64,000 nt of DNA from Duganella sp. BJB480. Its GTDB lineage: Bacteria > Pseudomonadota > Gammaproteobacteria > Burkholderiales > Burkholderiaceae_D. Each line of letters opens with the position of its first letter. Position 1 is the stretch's first letter. Of the stretch, positions 51,688 to 60,655 are shown in pieces. The position numbers and the translations under genes were made by a program. A model generated the notes under the pieces. It did no database searches. It saw nothing but the letters and a program-made list of their open reading frames with translations, and was not told where the DNA came from. The DNA is taken from positions 434,001 through 498,000 of the forward strand of contig QVIN01000002.1 in assembly GCA_003416985.1 (NCBI GenBank), given 5' to 3'.

Positions 51688-53931
51688 ATGCGTAGGCGAA
51701 TACCTGGTTCCGGCCCCACCTTCAGCGGCGCCCCACTGACTCTTGCGGCGCTGGCCACGCTCAGTGTCCTTCCGATTGGCGCGCAGGCGCAGAACGCCCG
51801 CGCTGACGCCGCGGCGGCGTCCGAGCCAATTGAAACGGTGGTCGTCACTGCGCAGCGCCGCCGCGAGCCTGCGCGCGAAGTGCCTCTCAGCGCGGATGTC
51901 GTCAGGGGTGAGGCGCTCGAACGATCCGGCTACCAGTCGCTGGGCGACCTGGCCGCCCTGCTGCCGGGCGTTAATTACAATGAAGCCGGCAGTGGTACGG
52001 GACAAAGCCAGGTCACCATGCGTGGCATCTCGACCGGCGCCCAGGTCGGCGCTACCGTCAGCATGTACATCGACGATGTTCCGTTCGGCTCCAGCTCCGG
52101 TTATGCGGGAGGTGGATCGAGCGCGCTGGACCTGGGCCTGTTCGACCTTGCGGCCGCCGAAGTCTTGCGCGGTCCCCAGGGCACGCTCTACGGCGCCGGC
52201 GCCATGGGGGGATTGATCAAGTATGTCGCGGTCGAACCCGACGCCAGCGAACGGGTGGCCAATGTCACCACCGAGTTGTCCAACGCCAGGCATGGCGAGT
52301 TGAGCCATGTGGCGCGAGGCGTGCTCAACATTCCACTGAGCGAAGGCGTCGCCGCGCTGCGCGCGACCTTGTATCAACGGAAGGAAGGCGGCTTCGTGCA
52401 TGACCGTAACCATGGCGACCGCGTCGCCGACGGCTCGATGACCAACGGCGCCCGGGTGGCGTTGCTGCTCACTCCCGGCAAAGATCTGTCGGTCCGCTTC
52501 ACGGCCCTGTCCCAGTCCCACAAACGTGATGGCTCATCGACGGAAGACACCAGCATCGCTACCGGACAACCGTTGGACGGAAGCCAGGCGAAGCGGCTGT
52601 TCGTCGCCGAGCCGGTGAATGTGCGCAACGACCTGGTATCGCTGGCCATCAAAGCCGACCTGCACTGGGCCACGCTGGACGCGATCAGCGGCTGGCAGCG
52701 CTCGCGCAACGATGGACGGGCCGACCCGTCCGTCCTGTACGTGCCCTACCTGGCGCCGCTCGGCATCAACGCGCCTGGATATGCCATGGATTACGCGTTT
52801 TACAACCGCAAGGTGACCCAGGAGGTCAGGCTGACGTCGCCCGCCAGCCGGGCCTTCGAATGGCTGGCCGGGGCCTTTTATACCAACGAGGCCGGCTTCA
52901 AGTCGCAGCATTTGCAGCCGCTGACCGCCGCCTTCGAGCCGGCCCAGCCGCTGCTGGCCGACGCTCAATTTCCCTCCACTTTCCGCGAGGCCGCCGTGTT
53001 TGGAACCGGCACCTATTTCCTCAACGAGCGCACCGACGTGTCCCTTGGCGTACGCCACAGCCACAACGCCCAGCACCTGGACCAGCGCTTCGACGGCCTG
53101 TTCGCCCCTGCCCCGCAGCCGGCGGCCGAGTCGTCCGAAGACGTCACGACCTGGATGACGACAGCGCGCTGGCGCCCGGCGCCGCGGCAGGCGCTGTACC
53201 TGCGCGCCGCCAGCGGCTACCGTCCCGGCGGCCCGCTGGCGATCATCCGCAATCCGCTGACCGGCGAGCCGCTCAACAAGCCGTCGTTCGGTTCCGACAC
53301 CTTGTGGAGCTATGAAGCCGGCTGGAAAGGTGACGTGGTGCCCGGCAATGTGTCGGCCGAGCTGGCCGTCTACCAGATCAACTGGAAAAACATGCAGGTG
53401 TTCACCTCCAACGCGGGATTTTCCGGCATCGGCAATGCCGGGAGCGCCCGCTCGCGCGGTATCGAGGCGACGTTGCGCGCCAGGCCCGCCGAAGGGGTGC
53501 GCTTGGCCGCGGCACTCAGCCTGATCGATGCGCAGCTGCTCGACGACAGTCCCGAGCTCGGCGGCAAAGCAGGCGAACGCCTGCCCGATACGGCGCGGGT
53601 GGCCGGCGCGCTGCAGCTGGAGCGCGATTTCTCGGTCGACGGCAACCATGCCTATTGGGGCGCATCCTTGCGATATACCGGCGAGCGCTTCAACGCTTTC
53701 GCGCGGCCGCCGGCCAATCCGCTCTACCGGCTCCCCGCCTACACCATGATCGACCTGCGTGGCGGCCTTGAATTCGGGCGTGCCAGCGTCGGCATGTTTG
53801 TCCGCAACCTGCTTGACCGCCGGGCGCAGACTTCCGCGGACACCGCACTGAGCGCGCTTGGCGGCCCGGCCCGCGTGAATGTCGCGGCGCCCCGCACGCT
53901 GGGCATACAACTTTCCTACGCCTTCTTCTGA
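51688..53931 (+). CDS. TonB-dependent receptor of the peptide/tryptophan island
   Basis: The ATG at 51688 follows AAAGGAGA and gives 747 residues with a signal peptide ending near AQAQN. A TonB-box-like stretch (IETVVVTAQRR) leads into a plug with LPGVNYNEAG, VTMRGIST and RGPQGTLYGAGAMGGLIKY, and a barrel ending in an aromatic residue (LSYAFF). The longer open frame from 51343 is a read-through of the AT-rich leader. Its plug differs from the carbohydrate receptor at 15219 and resembles iron-complex or small-molecule receptors. It is 12 nt upstream of the dipeptide epimerase gene, so it likely imports a peptide-like substrate. Confidence 0.9.
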   Translation: MRRRIPGSGPTFSGAPLTLAALATLSVLPIGAQAQNARADAAAASEPIETVVVTAQRRREPAREVPLSADVVRGEALERSGYQSLGDLAALLPGVNYNEAGSGTGQSQVTMRGISTGAQVGATVSMYIDDVPFGSSSGYAGGGSSALDLGLFDLAAAEVLRGPQGTLYGAGAMGGLIKYVAVEPDASERVANVTTELSNARHGELSHVARGVLNIPLSEGVAALRATLYQRKEGGFVHDRNHGDRVADGSMTNGARVALLLTPGKDLSVRFTALSQSHKRDGSSTEDTSIATGQPLDGSQAKRLFVAEPVNVRNDLVSLAIKADLHWATLDAISGWQRSRNDGRADPSVLYVPYLAPLGINAPGYAMDYAFYNRKVTQEVRLTSPASRAFEWLAGAFYTNEAGFKSQHLQPLTAAFEPAQPLLADAQFPSTFREAAVFGTGTYFLNERTDVSLGVRHSHNAQHLDQRFDGLFAPAPQPAAESSEDVTTWMTTARWRPAPRQALYLRAASGYRPGGPLAIIRNPLTGEPLNKPSFGSDTLWSYEAGWKGDVVPGNVSAELAVYQINWKNMQVFTSNAGFSGIGNAGSARSRGIEATLRARPAEGVRLAAALSLIDAQLLDDSPELGGKAGERLPDTARVAGALQLERDFSVDGNHAYWGASLRYTGERFNAFARPPANPLYRLPAYTMIDLRGGLEFGRASVGMFVRNLLDRRAQTSADTALSALGGPARVNVAAPRTLGIQLSYAFF

Positions 53932-53943
53932 CGGAGACTTCCC

Positions 53944-54987
53944 ATGCTGATATCAACTTTTGTCGAAGAGGTCGTCTTTAAGCAGCCTCTGTCCATTGCC
54001 GGGCGCACCCTGGTGGGCCAGCAGGTGCTACGGATCTCGGCGCGCCACCGCGGCTGGGTGGCCGAAGCCGAAGCGGCCGGCGTGTTCTATCGCGGCGAAT
54101 CCGGCGCCACGATGCAGCGGCAGGTGCACGAGTGGCTGGCCGACCCGCCAGGCGACCTGCCCGGCATGTGGAGCCGGGTCCAGCAGATGCCGCCAGGCGG
54201 CGCGCGCAATGCGCTCGACTGGATCGTCTGGCAACTGGAGGCGGCGCAGCGCGGCATACCTGCCTACAGTCTGGCCCATCTGCCAGGCCTGCGCGCCAGG
54301 ACCACCATGGTCACGCTGGGCGTCGCCGCCGCCGGACACATGGCGGCCATGGCGTTGAACTATCCTTTCGCCCGCGCGCTCAAGCTCAAGCTCGATGGCT
54401 CGGCCGAGGACGCGGAACGGGTCACCGCCGTTCGCCGGGCGCGGCCGGATGTCGGCCTGTCGGTCGACGCCAACGAAGGCTGGACTATCGCACACCTGGA
54501 CCGCATGATGGGCACCCTGCTGGAGCACCGCGTCGAGCTCATCGAGCAGCCACTGCCGGCCAACAGCGACGCGGCGCTGGACCACTTCAGCTCTCCGATC
54601 CGCCTGGCCGCCGACGAATCGCTGCAGACGCAGGACGAGCTGGAACAGGTGGCGCAGCGCTACCAGGTCGCCAACATCAAGCTGGACAAGTGTGGCGGGC
54701 TCACGGCGGCGCTGACGCTGGCCGCCAGCGCACGGCAACTCGGACTGGAGGTCATGGTGGGATGCATGGGCGGCCGTTCGATGGCCTTGCTGCCCGCGTT
54801 CATCGCGGCCCAGGCCGCCGACCTGGTGGACCTCGACGCGCCCCTGCTGATGGCCAACGACAGCGCGCCGTCCGCCAGCTACGTGGGTGGCCGCATCGAT
54901 TTCGATCCGGCAGCCTATGCGCAGCCGGTGCCGTCGTCCGCCAGCGTCAGCGCTTCTTCCGTACAGGCGCGCCATGCAGGCGGCTGA
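53944..54987 (+). CDS. Dipeptide epimerase, enolase superfamily
   Basis: This 347-residue protein has all five catalytic landmarks of the L-Ala-D/L-Glu epimerase group: Lys147-x-Lys149 (KLKL), Asp175 (VDANEGW), Glu201 (EQPLP), Asp224 (ADES) and Lys249 (IKLDKCGG). Such enzymes invert one amino acid of a dipeptide and need magnesium. No signal peptide is present, so it acts in the cytoplasm. It forms an operon with the receptor, implying that the imported compound is a peptide with inverted residues. Its last 41 nt overlap the end of the convergent TetR gene. Confidence 0.85.
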   Translation: MLISTFVEEVVFKQPLSIAGRTLVGQQVLRISARHRGWVAEAEAAGVFYRGESGATMQRQVHEWLADPPGDLPGMWSRVQQMPPGGARNALDWIVWQLEAAQRGIPAYSLAHLPGLRARTTMVTLGVAAAGHMAAMALNYPFARALKLKLDGSAEDAERVTAVRRARPDVGLSVDANEGWTIAHLDRMMGTLLEHRVELIEQPLPANSDAALDHFSSPIRLAADESLQTQDELEQVAQRYQVANIKLDKCGGLTAALTLAASARQLGLEVMVGCMGGRSMALLPAFIAAQAADLVDLDAPLLMANDSAPSASYVGGRIDFDPAAYAQPVPSSASVSASSVQARHAGG

Positions 54988-55555
54988 TCAGCATACGCGC
55001 CGCGCCGATCTTCGCTTCGGTCGAGGCCGGGACGCCTATCAGCATTTGCGACTGCGCCGCGATGAGCAGCGACAGCAGGCTTTCGCCGATGGCCAGCACC
55101 TCGGCAGGGCCAAGCCCGGCATCTTGCGTATTGATCCTGGACACCGCCGCCAGCAAGGCGCCGCGCATCTGCTCGTAGTTCCGGACCACCACCGCTTGCA
55201 CCTCGGCGCTGCGACGGGCTATGGCCGCCACCTCCAGTGCCGTGCGCGCCGCCTGCGCCGCCATGTCGGGCGCTTCCTGGCGGCGCAGGATGGTTTCCAC
55301 CAGCTTCAGCAGAGCGCCGGCGCTGTCACATTCGGCAAACACTTCGCCTTTGACTTCGGCCGTCTCGATCAGCGCGACCAGGATGGCTTCTTTGGAGCGG
55401 AAATGCACATACAGCGTGCCGACCGACAGGCCGGCTTCCTTGCTGACGTCGCTCACGGAGGCTTCGTACAGGCCCTTGCGCTCAAACACGGCACGCGCTG
55501 CGGCCAGGATTTGCTGACGTACGGCGGCCATATGGCCAGGATCTCGTTTAGGCAT
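54947..55555 (-). CDS. TetR-family transcriptional regulator
   Basis: A 202-residue TetR protein with an N-terminal helix-turn-helix (SVSDVSKEAGLSVGTLYVHFRSKEAIL, roughly residues 33-59, shown here in part: VSDVSKEAG, GTLYVHF) and a helical ligand-binding domain. No ribosome site is visible before the ATG at 55555; an ATG eight codons later is possible. It is divergent from the D-aminopeptidase-like gene with the candidate operator between them, the usual arrangement for autorepression. It likely senses the imported compound or a derivative. Confidence 0.85.
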   Translation of the reverse strand: MPKRDPGHMAAVRQQILAAARAVFERKGLYEASVSDVSKEAGLSVGTLYVHFRSKEAILVALIETAEVKGEVFAECDSAGALLKLVETILRRQEAPDMAAQAARTALEVAAIARRSAEVQAVVVRNYEQMRGALLAAVSRINTQDAGLGPAEVLAIGESLLSLLIAAQSQMLIGVPASTEAKIGAARMLISRLHGAPVRKKR

Positions 55556-55569
55556 GGGATTTAAAAAAG

Positions 55570-55587
55570 AATGATTGTTTATTCATT
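55570..55587. promoter_or_regulatory. Candidate TetR operator in the TetR/hydrolase divergent promoter
   Basis: A perfect AATGA-N8-TCATT inverted repeat 15 nt from the TetR start and 21 nt from the hydrolase ATG at 55608. The same half-site spacing occurs at 51658-51675. Confidence 0.55.
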
Positions 55588-55607
55588 TTATATTGAAAGA
55601 GTTCGCA

Positions 55608-57215
55608 ATGACCAGTAATGACATGGAAAAACTTGAGGCGGTGTTGTCCGGCTTGGCAATCGACAGCGGCCCCGGTGTGATCGCGAGCGTGCTGCGTGGC
55701 GGCGTGCCCCTGCTTCGGCGTGGCTGCGGCCTGGCCAGCCTGGATTCAGGGCTGGTGAATTCGCCGTCCACCAAAATGCGGATCGGCTCGACCACCAAGC
55801 ATTTCTGCTGCGTGCTGGCGCTGATGCTGCGCAACGAGGGCAAGCTGCAGATCGACGAGCCGATCGCACGCTGGCTGCCAGAACTGCCGCCCTCCCAGAG
55901 CGCCCGCACAGTGCGCCAACTGATGAACCATACCGGCGGCACGCGCGACTACCTGGACCTGTCGCTGTTGTCCAACGGCCTGGCCATCTTGCCCGAGCAG
56001 GCCGCGTTTGATTACCAGTGCCGCCAGCAGGAAGAAAACTTCACGCCGGGCGAACAGTTCATGTACAACAACGGCGGCTATCGCATGCTGTCACTGCTGA
56101 TCGAACGCGTGCTGGACAAGCCGCTTGCGCAAGTCATGCGCGAACGGCTGTTCGAGCCGCTGTCGATGTACGACACCGTCCTGTGGAGCACCGATGTGCA
56201 ACCACTGCCGGGCAGCGCAACGACACACCTGGCCCACCCCGACGGCAATTTCACCAAGAGTACATTCCCGTCGGTCATCCTGGGCGAAGGCGGTGTCGCC
56301 TCGACGCTGGACGACATGCAGCGCTGGTTGAGCCACTTGATCAACCCGACGCTGTGGCCGCATTCGCTGTCCGATGAACTGATGACGCCAACCACGCTGC
56401 CCAACGGTTACGTCAATCCGTATGGTTTCGGGCTGATCCATGAACGCTGGCGCGGCATTACCGTGCTCCACCACGCCGGCGGCGTCGTGGGCGGGACGTG
56501 CCAGATGCTGGCGGCGCCGGAACAGGACATCCAGGTCATCGTGATGAGCAACCGCAGCGACATCTCGGCAGCCGACATTGCCGAGAAACTGCTGGTCGCG
56601 CTGGTGGCGCCACAACTGGCATCCGAAGACGAGCCAGCCGATCCGCAATCGGGCGAGGCACTCAGCGGCGACTATTACTGCAGCCAGAGCGGCAGGCACT
56701 TCGCCATCGAAGTGCGCGACGGGAAGATGTTCCTGCAGAGCTTTGGCATGCCGTTGCCGCTGCTGCGGGATGGCGACGCCGCGTTCAAGGTGAACTTGCT
56801 GTCCGTGATAGTGCTGGGCGTCGCGCCGGTGCGCGACAGCCGCGACGTCGTGACGGCCATCAACGTCATGGAACAAGGCAGGACCCACTATTGCGAACGC
56901 ATCGGGCAAGCAGGCACGGAGGCCGCCAGCGTCGAGCGGTTCTACGGCAAATGGCGCAGCGACGAGCTGGGCGCCGACATCGTGGTGGAAACGGGTGAAC
57001 ACGATACGCTGCGCATCGCTGGCCTGTATGGCCGCAACGCGTTCAAGCTGCTGCCGCTGCGGCACGACCTCTGCCTGCTGAGCAGCCTCGATGAACACCT
57101 GCCGCTCAATGGCACCGTACGGCTGGCGCAGGGCGCGTCCGGAAGCCGCGAACTGATACTCGACACCTCGCGCACCCGCAGCTTGCGTTTGCAGGAGCGC
57201 CCTGCCCATGGCTGA
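55608..57215 (+). CDS. D-aminopeptidase-like serine hydrolase (class C beta-lactamase fold)
   Basis: The ATG at 55608 (GAAAGAG upstream) gives 535 residues. Ser61-x-x-Lys64 (STTK), Tyr153-x-Asn155 (YNN) and a downstream HAG motif form the penicillin-recognising active site. The positions nearly coincide with Ser62/Lys65/Tyr153 of Ochrobactrum D-aminopeptidase (about 520 residues). As in that enzyme, two beta-barrel domains follow the catalytic domain (GEALSGDYYCSQSG and RFYGKWRSDELGADI). Such enzymes release N-terminal D-amino acids from peptides. No signal peptide is evident, so it is probably cytoplasmic. It opens the long rightward operon. Confidence 0.8.
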   Translation: MTSNDMEKLEAVLSGLAIDSGPGVIASVLRGGVPLLRRGCGLASLDSGLVNSPSTKMRIGSTTKHFCCVLALMLRNEGKLQIDEPIARWLPELPPSQSARTVRQLMNHTGGTRDYLDLSLLSNGLAILPEQAAFDYQCRQQEENFTPGEQFMYNNGGYRMLSLLIERVLDKPLAQVMRERLFEPLSMYDTVLWSTDVQPLPGSATTHLAHPDGNFTKSTFPSVILGEGGVASTLDDMQRWLSHLINPTLWPHSLSDELMTPTTLPNGYVNPYGFGLIHERWRGITVLHHAGGVVGGTCQMLAAPEQDIQVIVMSNRSDISAADIAEKLLVALVAPQLASEDEPADPQSGEALSGDYYCSQSGRHFAIEVRDGKMFLQSFGMPLPLLRDGDAAFKVNLLSVIVLGVAPVRDSRDVVTAINVMEQGRTHYCERIGQAGTEAASVERFYGKWRSDELGADIVVETGEHDTLRIAGLYGRNAFKLLPLRHDLCLLSSLDEHLPLNGTVRLAQGASGSRELILDTSRTRSLRLQERPAHG

Positions 57216-58533
57216 TACCTCCCTCCCATCGCGCGGGCTGCGGACCGGCTTCGGCGCCGGGGCGTTGGGGGCGACGCTGAGTTCAGGCGTCGTCCCCTTG
57301 CTGTTCCTGTTCTATCTGACCGAATTCGCCCACGTGCCACCCGCCCTGGCGGGCCTGCTGTTGGCGATACCGAAGTTCACCGACGTGGTGCTGGATCCAT
57401 GGCTCGGCCGCTGGTCGGACCGCTGGGCGCGCAGGACAGGCAGCCGCGCCGCGCTGCTGGCAGCCAATGCGCTGCTGCTGCCGTCCATGCTGGTGCTGCT
57501 GTTCATCCCGGCCGGCGGCCTGCCGCTGCCGCTGCGCGTGTCGGTCATCGGCGTGCTGCTGGTGGCGCAGTCGCTGATCTTTACCGTGTTTTCGGTGGCG
57601 CACACCGCGATCGCCAGCGACATCACGGACACGATTGCCGGGCGCAGCACGCTGATGTCGGCCCGCGCGCTGGGCCAGACCTTCGCCGGCTTGACGGTGT
57701 CCATGCTCGCTCCGCAATTGGTCGGCGCCTTCGGTTCCGGCGCCGGCGGCTACCTGGCCATGGCCTGCACGCTGGCCGCCGCGTCGGCGCTGGCGCTTGG
57801 CCTGTGCTGGCTTGCCGTGCGGCGCACGCCTTTGGCTGTCGGTGTGGAAACCAAGGCGGCCGCGCCATTGCTGACGGCCCTGCGCTCCACCCTGCGCAAC
57901 CGCGCCTTTTATTGCGTGGTGTTGATCCTGGTGCTGCTCGGAACCAGCTCGACCGCCCTGTTCGCAGCGCTGCCCTATGCCAACCAGCATTTGCTGCAGG
58001 CCGCGCCCGAACACCTGTCGACGCTGCTCACGCCGATCTTCGTCGCGCTGCTGGTCGGAGTCGCGGCGGCGCCCGCGCTGACGCGGCGGATGCGCCCCAA
58101 TGTCGTGCTGGCGGCCGCGCTGTCGACCGCCCTCGCCGGCATTGTGTGGTTCGCGGCCGGCCCCCGCGAGAACACATCGATGATCGCCGCCGGCGTGCTG
58201 TTCGGCCTGTCGTGCGGCATGCTGACCGTGTTGATTTCGACGCTGGCCATGGAGGCGGCCACCCATTCATCCAGCCAGGGCGAAAGCCTGGGCCTGTACC
58301 TGGGCATCCTGTTTTCAGCCGAGAAGCTGGGCCAGTCCCTGGGCGGCATCGTGGTCGGCTTCGGACTGGAATGGGTCGGCCCGTTGCAGGGCACACCGGC
58401 ACCCGAGGCCCTGCGGCGCCTGGGCCTGCTGTTCGTCAGCGCGCCGGCAGCGGCGCTATTGGCGGCGCTGCTGGTCCTGTTGCCCTTCACTGCGTGCACC
58501 GGCGCGCACTCCATCAAGGAGCACAACGCATGA
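57208..58533 (+). CDS. MFS/GPH-type inner-membrane transporter
   Basis: A 441-residue membrane protein with about 12 transmembrane segments. It has features of the GPH/MelB-like branch: PKFTDVVLDPWLGRWSDR in loop 2-3, and an N-terminal LPLLFLFYLTEF-like segment (here VVPLLFLFYLTEF). It overlaps the hydrolase stop by 8 nt and is overlapped by the M81 gene. It would move the peptide or one of its parts across the inner membrane, complementing the TonB-dependent receptor. The GPH branch usually carries sugars, so the substrate is open. Confidence 0.82.
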   Translation: MADTSLPSRGLRTGFGAGALGATLSSGVVPLLFLFYLTEFAHVPPALAGLLLAIPKFTDVVLDPWLGRWSDRWARRTGSRAALLAANALLLPSMLVLLFIPAGGLPLPLRVSVIGVLLVAQSLIFTVFSVAHTAIASDITDTIAGRSTLMSARALGQTFAGLTVSMLAPQLVGAFGSGAGGYLAMACTLAAASALALGLCWLAVRRTPLAVGVETKAAAPLLTALRSTLRNRAFYCVVLILVLLGTSSTALFAALPYANQHLLQAAPEHLSTLLTPIFVALLVGVAAAPALTRRMRPNVVLAAALSTALAGIVWFAAGPRENTSMIAAGVLFGLSCGMLTVLISTLAMEAATHSSSQGESLGLYLGILFSAEKLGQSLGGIVVGFGLEWVGPLQGTPAPEALRRLGLLFVSAPAAALLAALLVLLPFTACTGAHSIKEHNA

Positions 58534-59990
58534 GAATCTTTACTTCCGCGCTGGTCACGGAAACCAATACGTTCGCCGCCTTCCCGACCACGCTGCGCTC
58601 GTTCGAGGAACTGGGCATCGTGCGCGGCCCGATAGCGGGCGACATGCTGAGCGACGTCGGGCCGATCGTCGAACAGTGGCGCCACCTGGCCGGACAACAT
58701 GGGGATACGGTCCACGAGGGCGTGTATGCCATTGCCCAACCGGCCGGCACCGTGGAAGCCGGCGCCTACCAGCAACTGCGCACCGAAATCCTCTCCGCAC
58801 TCGAACAGCACATGCCGGTCGACATGGTCCTGCTGTTCCTGCATGGCGCCATGGTGGCCGACGGCACGGACGACTGCGAGGGCGACCTCATCGCAGCGGT
58901 GCGCGCCATCGCCGGGCCGGACTGCGTGATCGGCGTCGAGCTCGATCCCCATTGCCATATGAGCCATGCCATGGCAAACGAAGCCGATGCCGTCATCCTG
59001 ATGCGCGAGTATCCGCATACCGACTACGAGGCGCGCGCCGTGGAATTGTTCGAACTGTGCCGCGCGGCCGCGGCCGGCGCCACCCGGCCGGTCATGGAAG
59101 TCGCCGACTGCGCCATGGTGGGCTTTTACCCCACCACCGCGCAACCGATGCGCGGCCTGGTCGACTTGCTGGCGGAGGTCGAGCGCCGCCCCGGCATCCT
59201 GTCCGCCAGCTACGTGCATGGCTTCCCCTGGGGCGATGTGCCGGACGCCGGAACCAAGGTGCTGGTGGTGGCCGACCGCGACCGCGAACTGGCTGCGCGC
59301 ACCGCCCGCGAACTGGCGCAGGCGATCTACCGGCAGCGCGACGCGCTGCTGCCCCGTCTGGAAAGCGTCGAGCAGGTGCTCGACCCGGCGCCCGCCGGGC
59401 CATTCCCCCTGATCCTGGCCGATGCCGGCGACAATCCCGGCGGCGGCGCGCCGTGCGACCATACGGTCCTGCTGGCCGCCCTGCTGCGCCGGCCGGCCTT
59501 GCGCTGCGCTTTCGGCCCGCTATGGGATCCGGCCGCGGTGAACGCCTGCCATCGGGCCGGCATCGGCGCCGTCATCAACCTGTCCATCGGCGGCAAGGCG
59601 GGCCCGGCTTCCGGCAAGCCGCTGCGGCTGGCCCTGCGCGTATCGGGCCTGGCCGAACGGCACAGCCAGCAGGTCGGTACGATCGTCGATCCCTTGGGGC
59701 GGGCGGCCTGGGTCCGTTGTGGCGCGGTGGACATCGTGTTGGTCAGCCGCCGCCAGCAAACCCTGTCGCCGACCGCGTTCACCAATCTCGGGGTGCCGCT
59801 GCACGAAGCCGTCGTGATCGCGGTGAAATCCAGTCATCACTACTACGCCGAGTTTTCCAGGCTTTCCCGCAACTGCCACGTCATCGAGACCGGCGCCGCA
59901 CTGTCCATGGACTTCGCGCGCTTGCCTTATCGCCGGCGCGGCAAGGTGTTTTATCCCGCGGTCGCCAACCCGGCGCCGGAGCTGGCATGA
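58530..59990 (+). CDS. M81-family (MlrC-like) metallopeptidase
   Basis: The ATG at 58530 overlaps the transporter stop (ATGA) and gives 486 residues. Diagnostic segments are FTSALVTETNTF at the N-terminus, GVELDPHCHMS and YPHTDYEAR (candidate zinc ligands), and DAGDNPGGGAPCDHT. The family includes MlrC, the enzyme that attacks linear microcystin, a peptide rich in D-amino acids; other members act on small amides. There is no signal peptide. Its presence with a D-aminopeptidase-like enzyme and a dipeptide epimerase points to a peptide substrate with D-residues. Confidence 0.85.
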   Translation: MRIFTSALVTETNTFAAFPTTLRSFEELGIVRGPIAGDMLSDVGPIVEQWRHLAGQHGDTVHEGVYAIAQPAGTVEAGAYQQLRTEILSALEQHMPVDMVLLFLHGAMVADGTDDCEGDLIAAVRAIAGPDCVIGVELDPHCHMSHAMANEADAVILMREYPHTDYEARAVELFELCRAAAAGATRPVMEVADCAMVGFYPTTAQPMRGLVDLLAEVERRPGILSASYVHGFPWGDVPDAGTKVLVVADRDRELAARTARELAQAIYRQRDALLPRLESVEQVLDPAPAGPFPLILADAGDNPGGGAPCDHTVLLAALLRRPALRCAFGPLWDPAAVNACHRAGIGAVINLSIGGKAGPASGKPLRLALRVSGLAERHSQQVGTIVDPLGRAAWVRCGAVDIVLVSRRQQTLSPTAFTNLGVPLHEAVVIAVKSSHHYYAEFSRLSRNCHVIETGAALSMDFARLPYRRRGKVFYPAVANPAPELA

Positions 59991-60655
59991 GCGCGGCAGT
60001 CATCACCGAGACGACGCTGCGGCGCGTGGAGTCGCCTGCTTGCGCCCGGGTCGACGTGGACGGGCGGACCCTGCTGAGTTTTGGCAGGTCGGGCTACCTG
60101 GGGCTTGGCGCCCACCCGGACCTGATCGAAGCCGGGGTCGACGCGCTGCGCCGCTTCGGCGTGCATTCGCAGCTGGCCAGGCATTATGGCTACGCGCTGG
60201 TGGAAGCGTGCGGCATTTCCCGCGACCGGGTGGTGGCCGGTGGTTCGATGTCCAAGGCATTCGGCGCACACGGCGGCATTGCCCTGGGGGCGTCCTGGAT
60301 CGTCGAGCGTCTATGGCGCTCGCCGGCGGCGCGCGGCGCCGCGCCGGGATGCTCGGCCGGCGCCGCAATGACCGCGCGCAGCCTGGAGCTGGTACGTCTG
60401 CGCCCCGGACTACGCGAGCGCCTGCACACGAACGCGCAGCTGCTCAAACGCAGCCTGCGCAGCCTTGGCCTGGCCATAGACGAAAACAGCAGCCCGACAA
60501 CCGCGTTCACCGTCGACGATGCGTAACGCATGCGCGACATACAGGAATCTCTCATGAAAGAAGACATCTTCATCGCTTATTCAAATTATGTCGGCGCGGG
60601 ACCGGAAGGCGCGCTGCGCGTCGCCGCCTTTGCCGACCACCAGGAATCGGACATC
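59987..60655 (+). pseudogene. Decayed alpha-oxoamine synthase (AONS-like) gene
   Basis: The frame starts at the ATG overlapping the M81 stop and clearly belongs to the PLP-dependent 8-amino-7-oxononanoate synthase family (LLSFGRSGYLGLGAHPDLIEA, shown in part; VVAGGSMSKAFGAHGG). It has only 179 codons before TAA at 60524. About 130 residues of the PLP domain are missing between ARHYG (about residue 68) and YALVEACG. Beyond the stop the same frame continues with the family's C-terminal end (RMRDIQES, FIAYSNYVGAGPEGALR, ADHQESDI) and runs into kynU. A GAA-to-TAA change would explain the stop. The PLP lysine region remains, but the protein cannot fold normally. Confidence 0.8.

Noticed and set aside
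53944..54987. L-fuconate dehydratase (enolase superfamily FucD) as identity of the enolase-type gene
   Set aside because: At 347 residues with KLKL and IKLDK motifs it matches the dipeptide-epimerase group, and it is co-operonic with the peptide island, not the fucose genes.
60530..60655. Longer kynureninase starting at 60530
   Set aside because: The extra 42 residues match the C-terminus of the decayed oxoamine synthase, and kynureninases normally start at the ATG at 60656.
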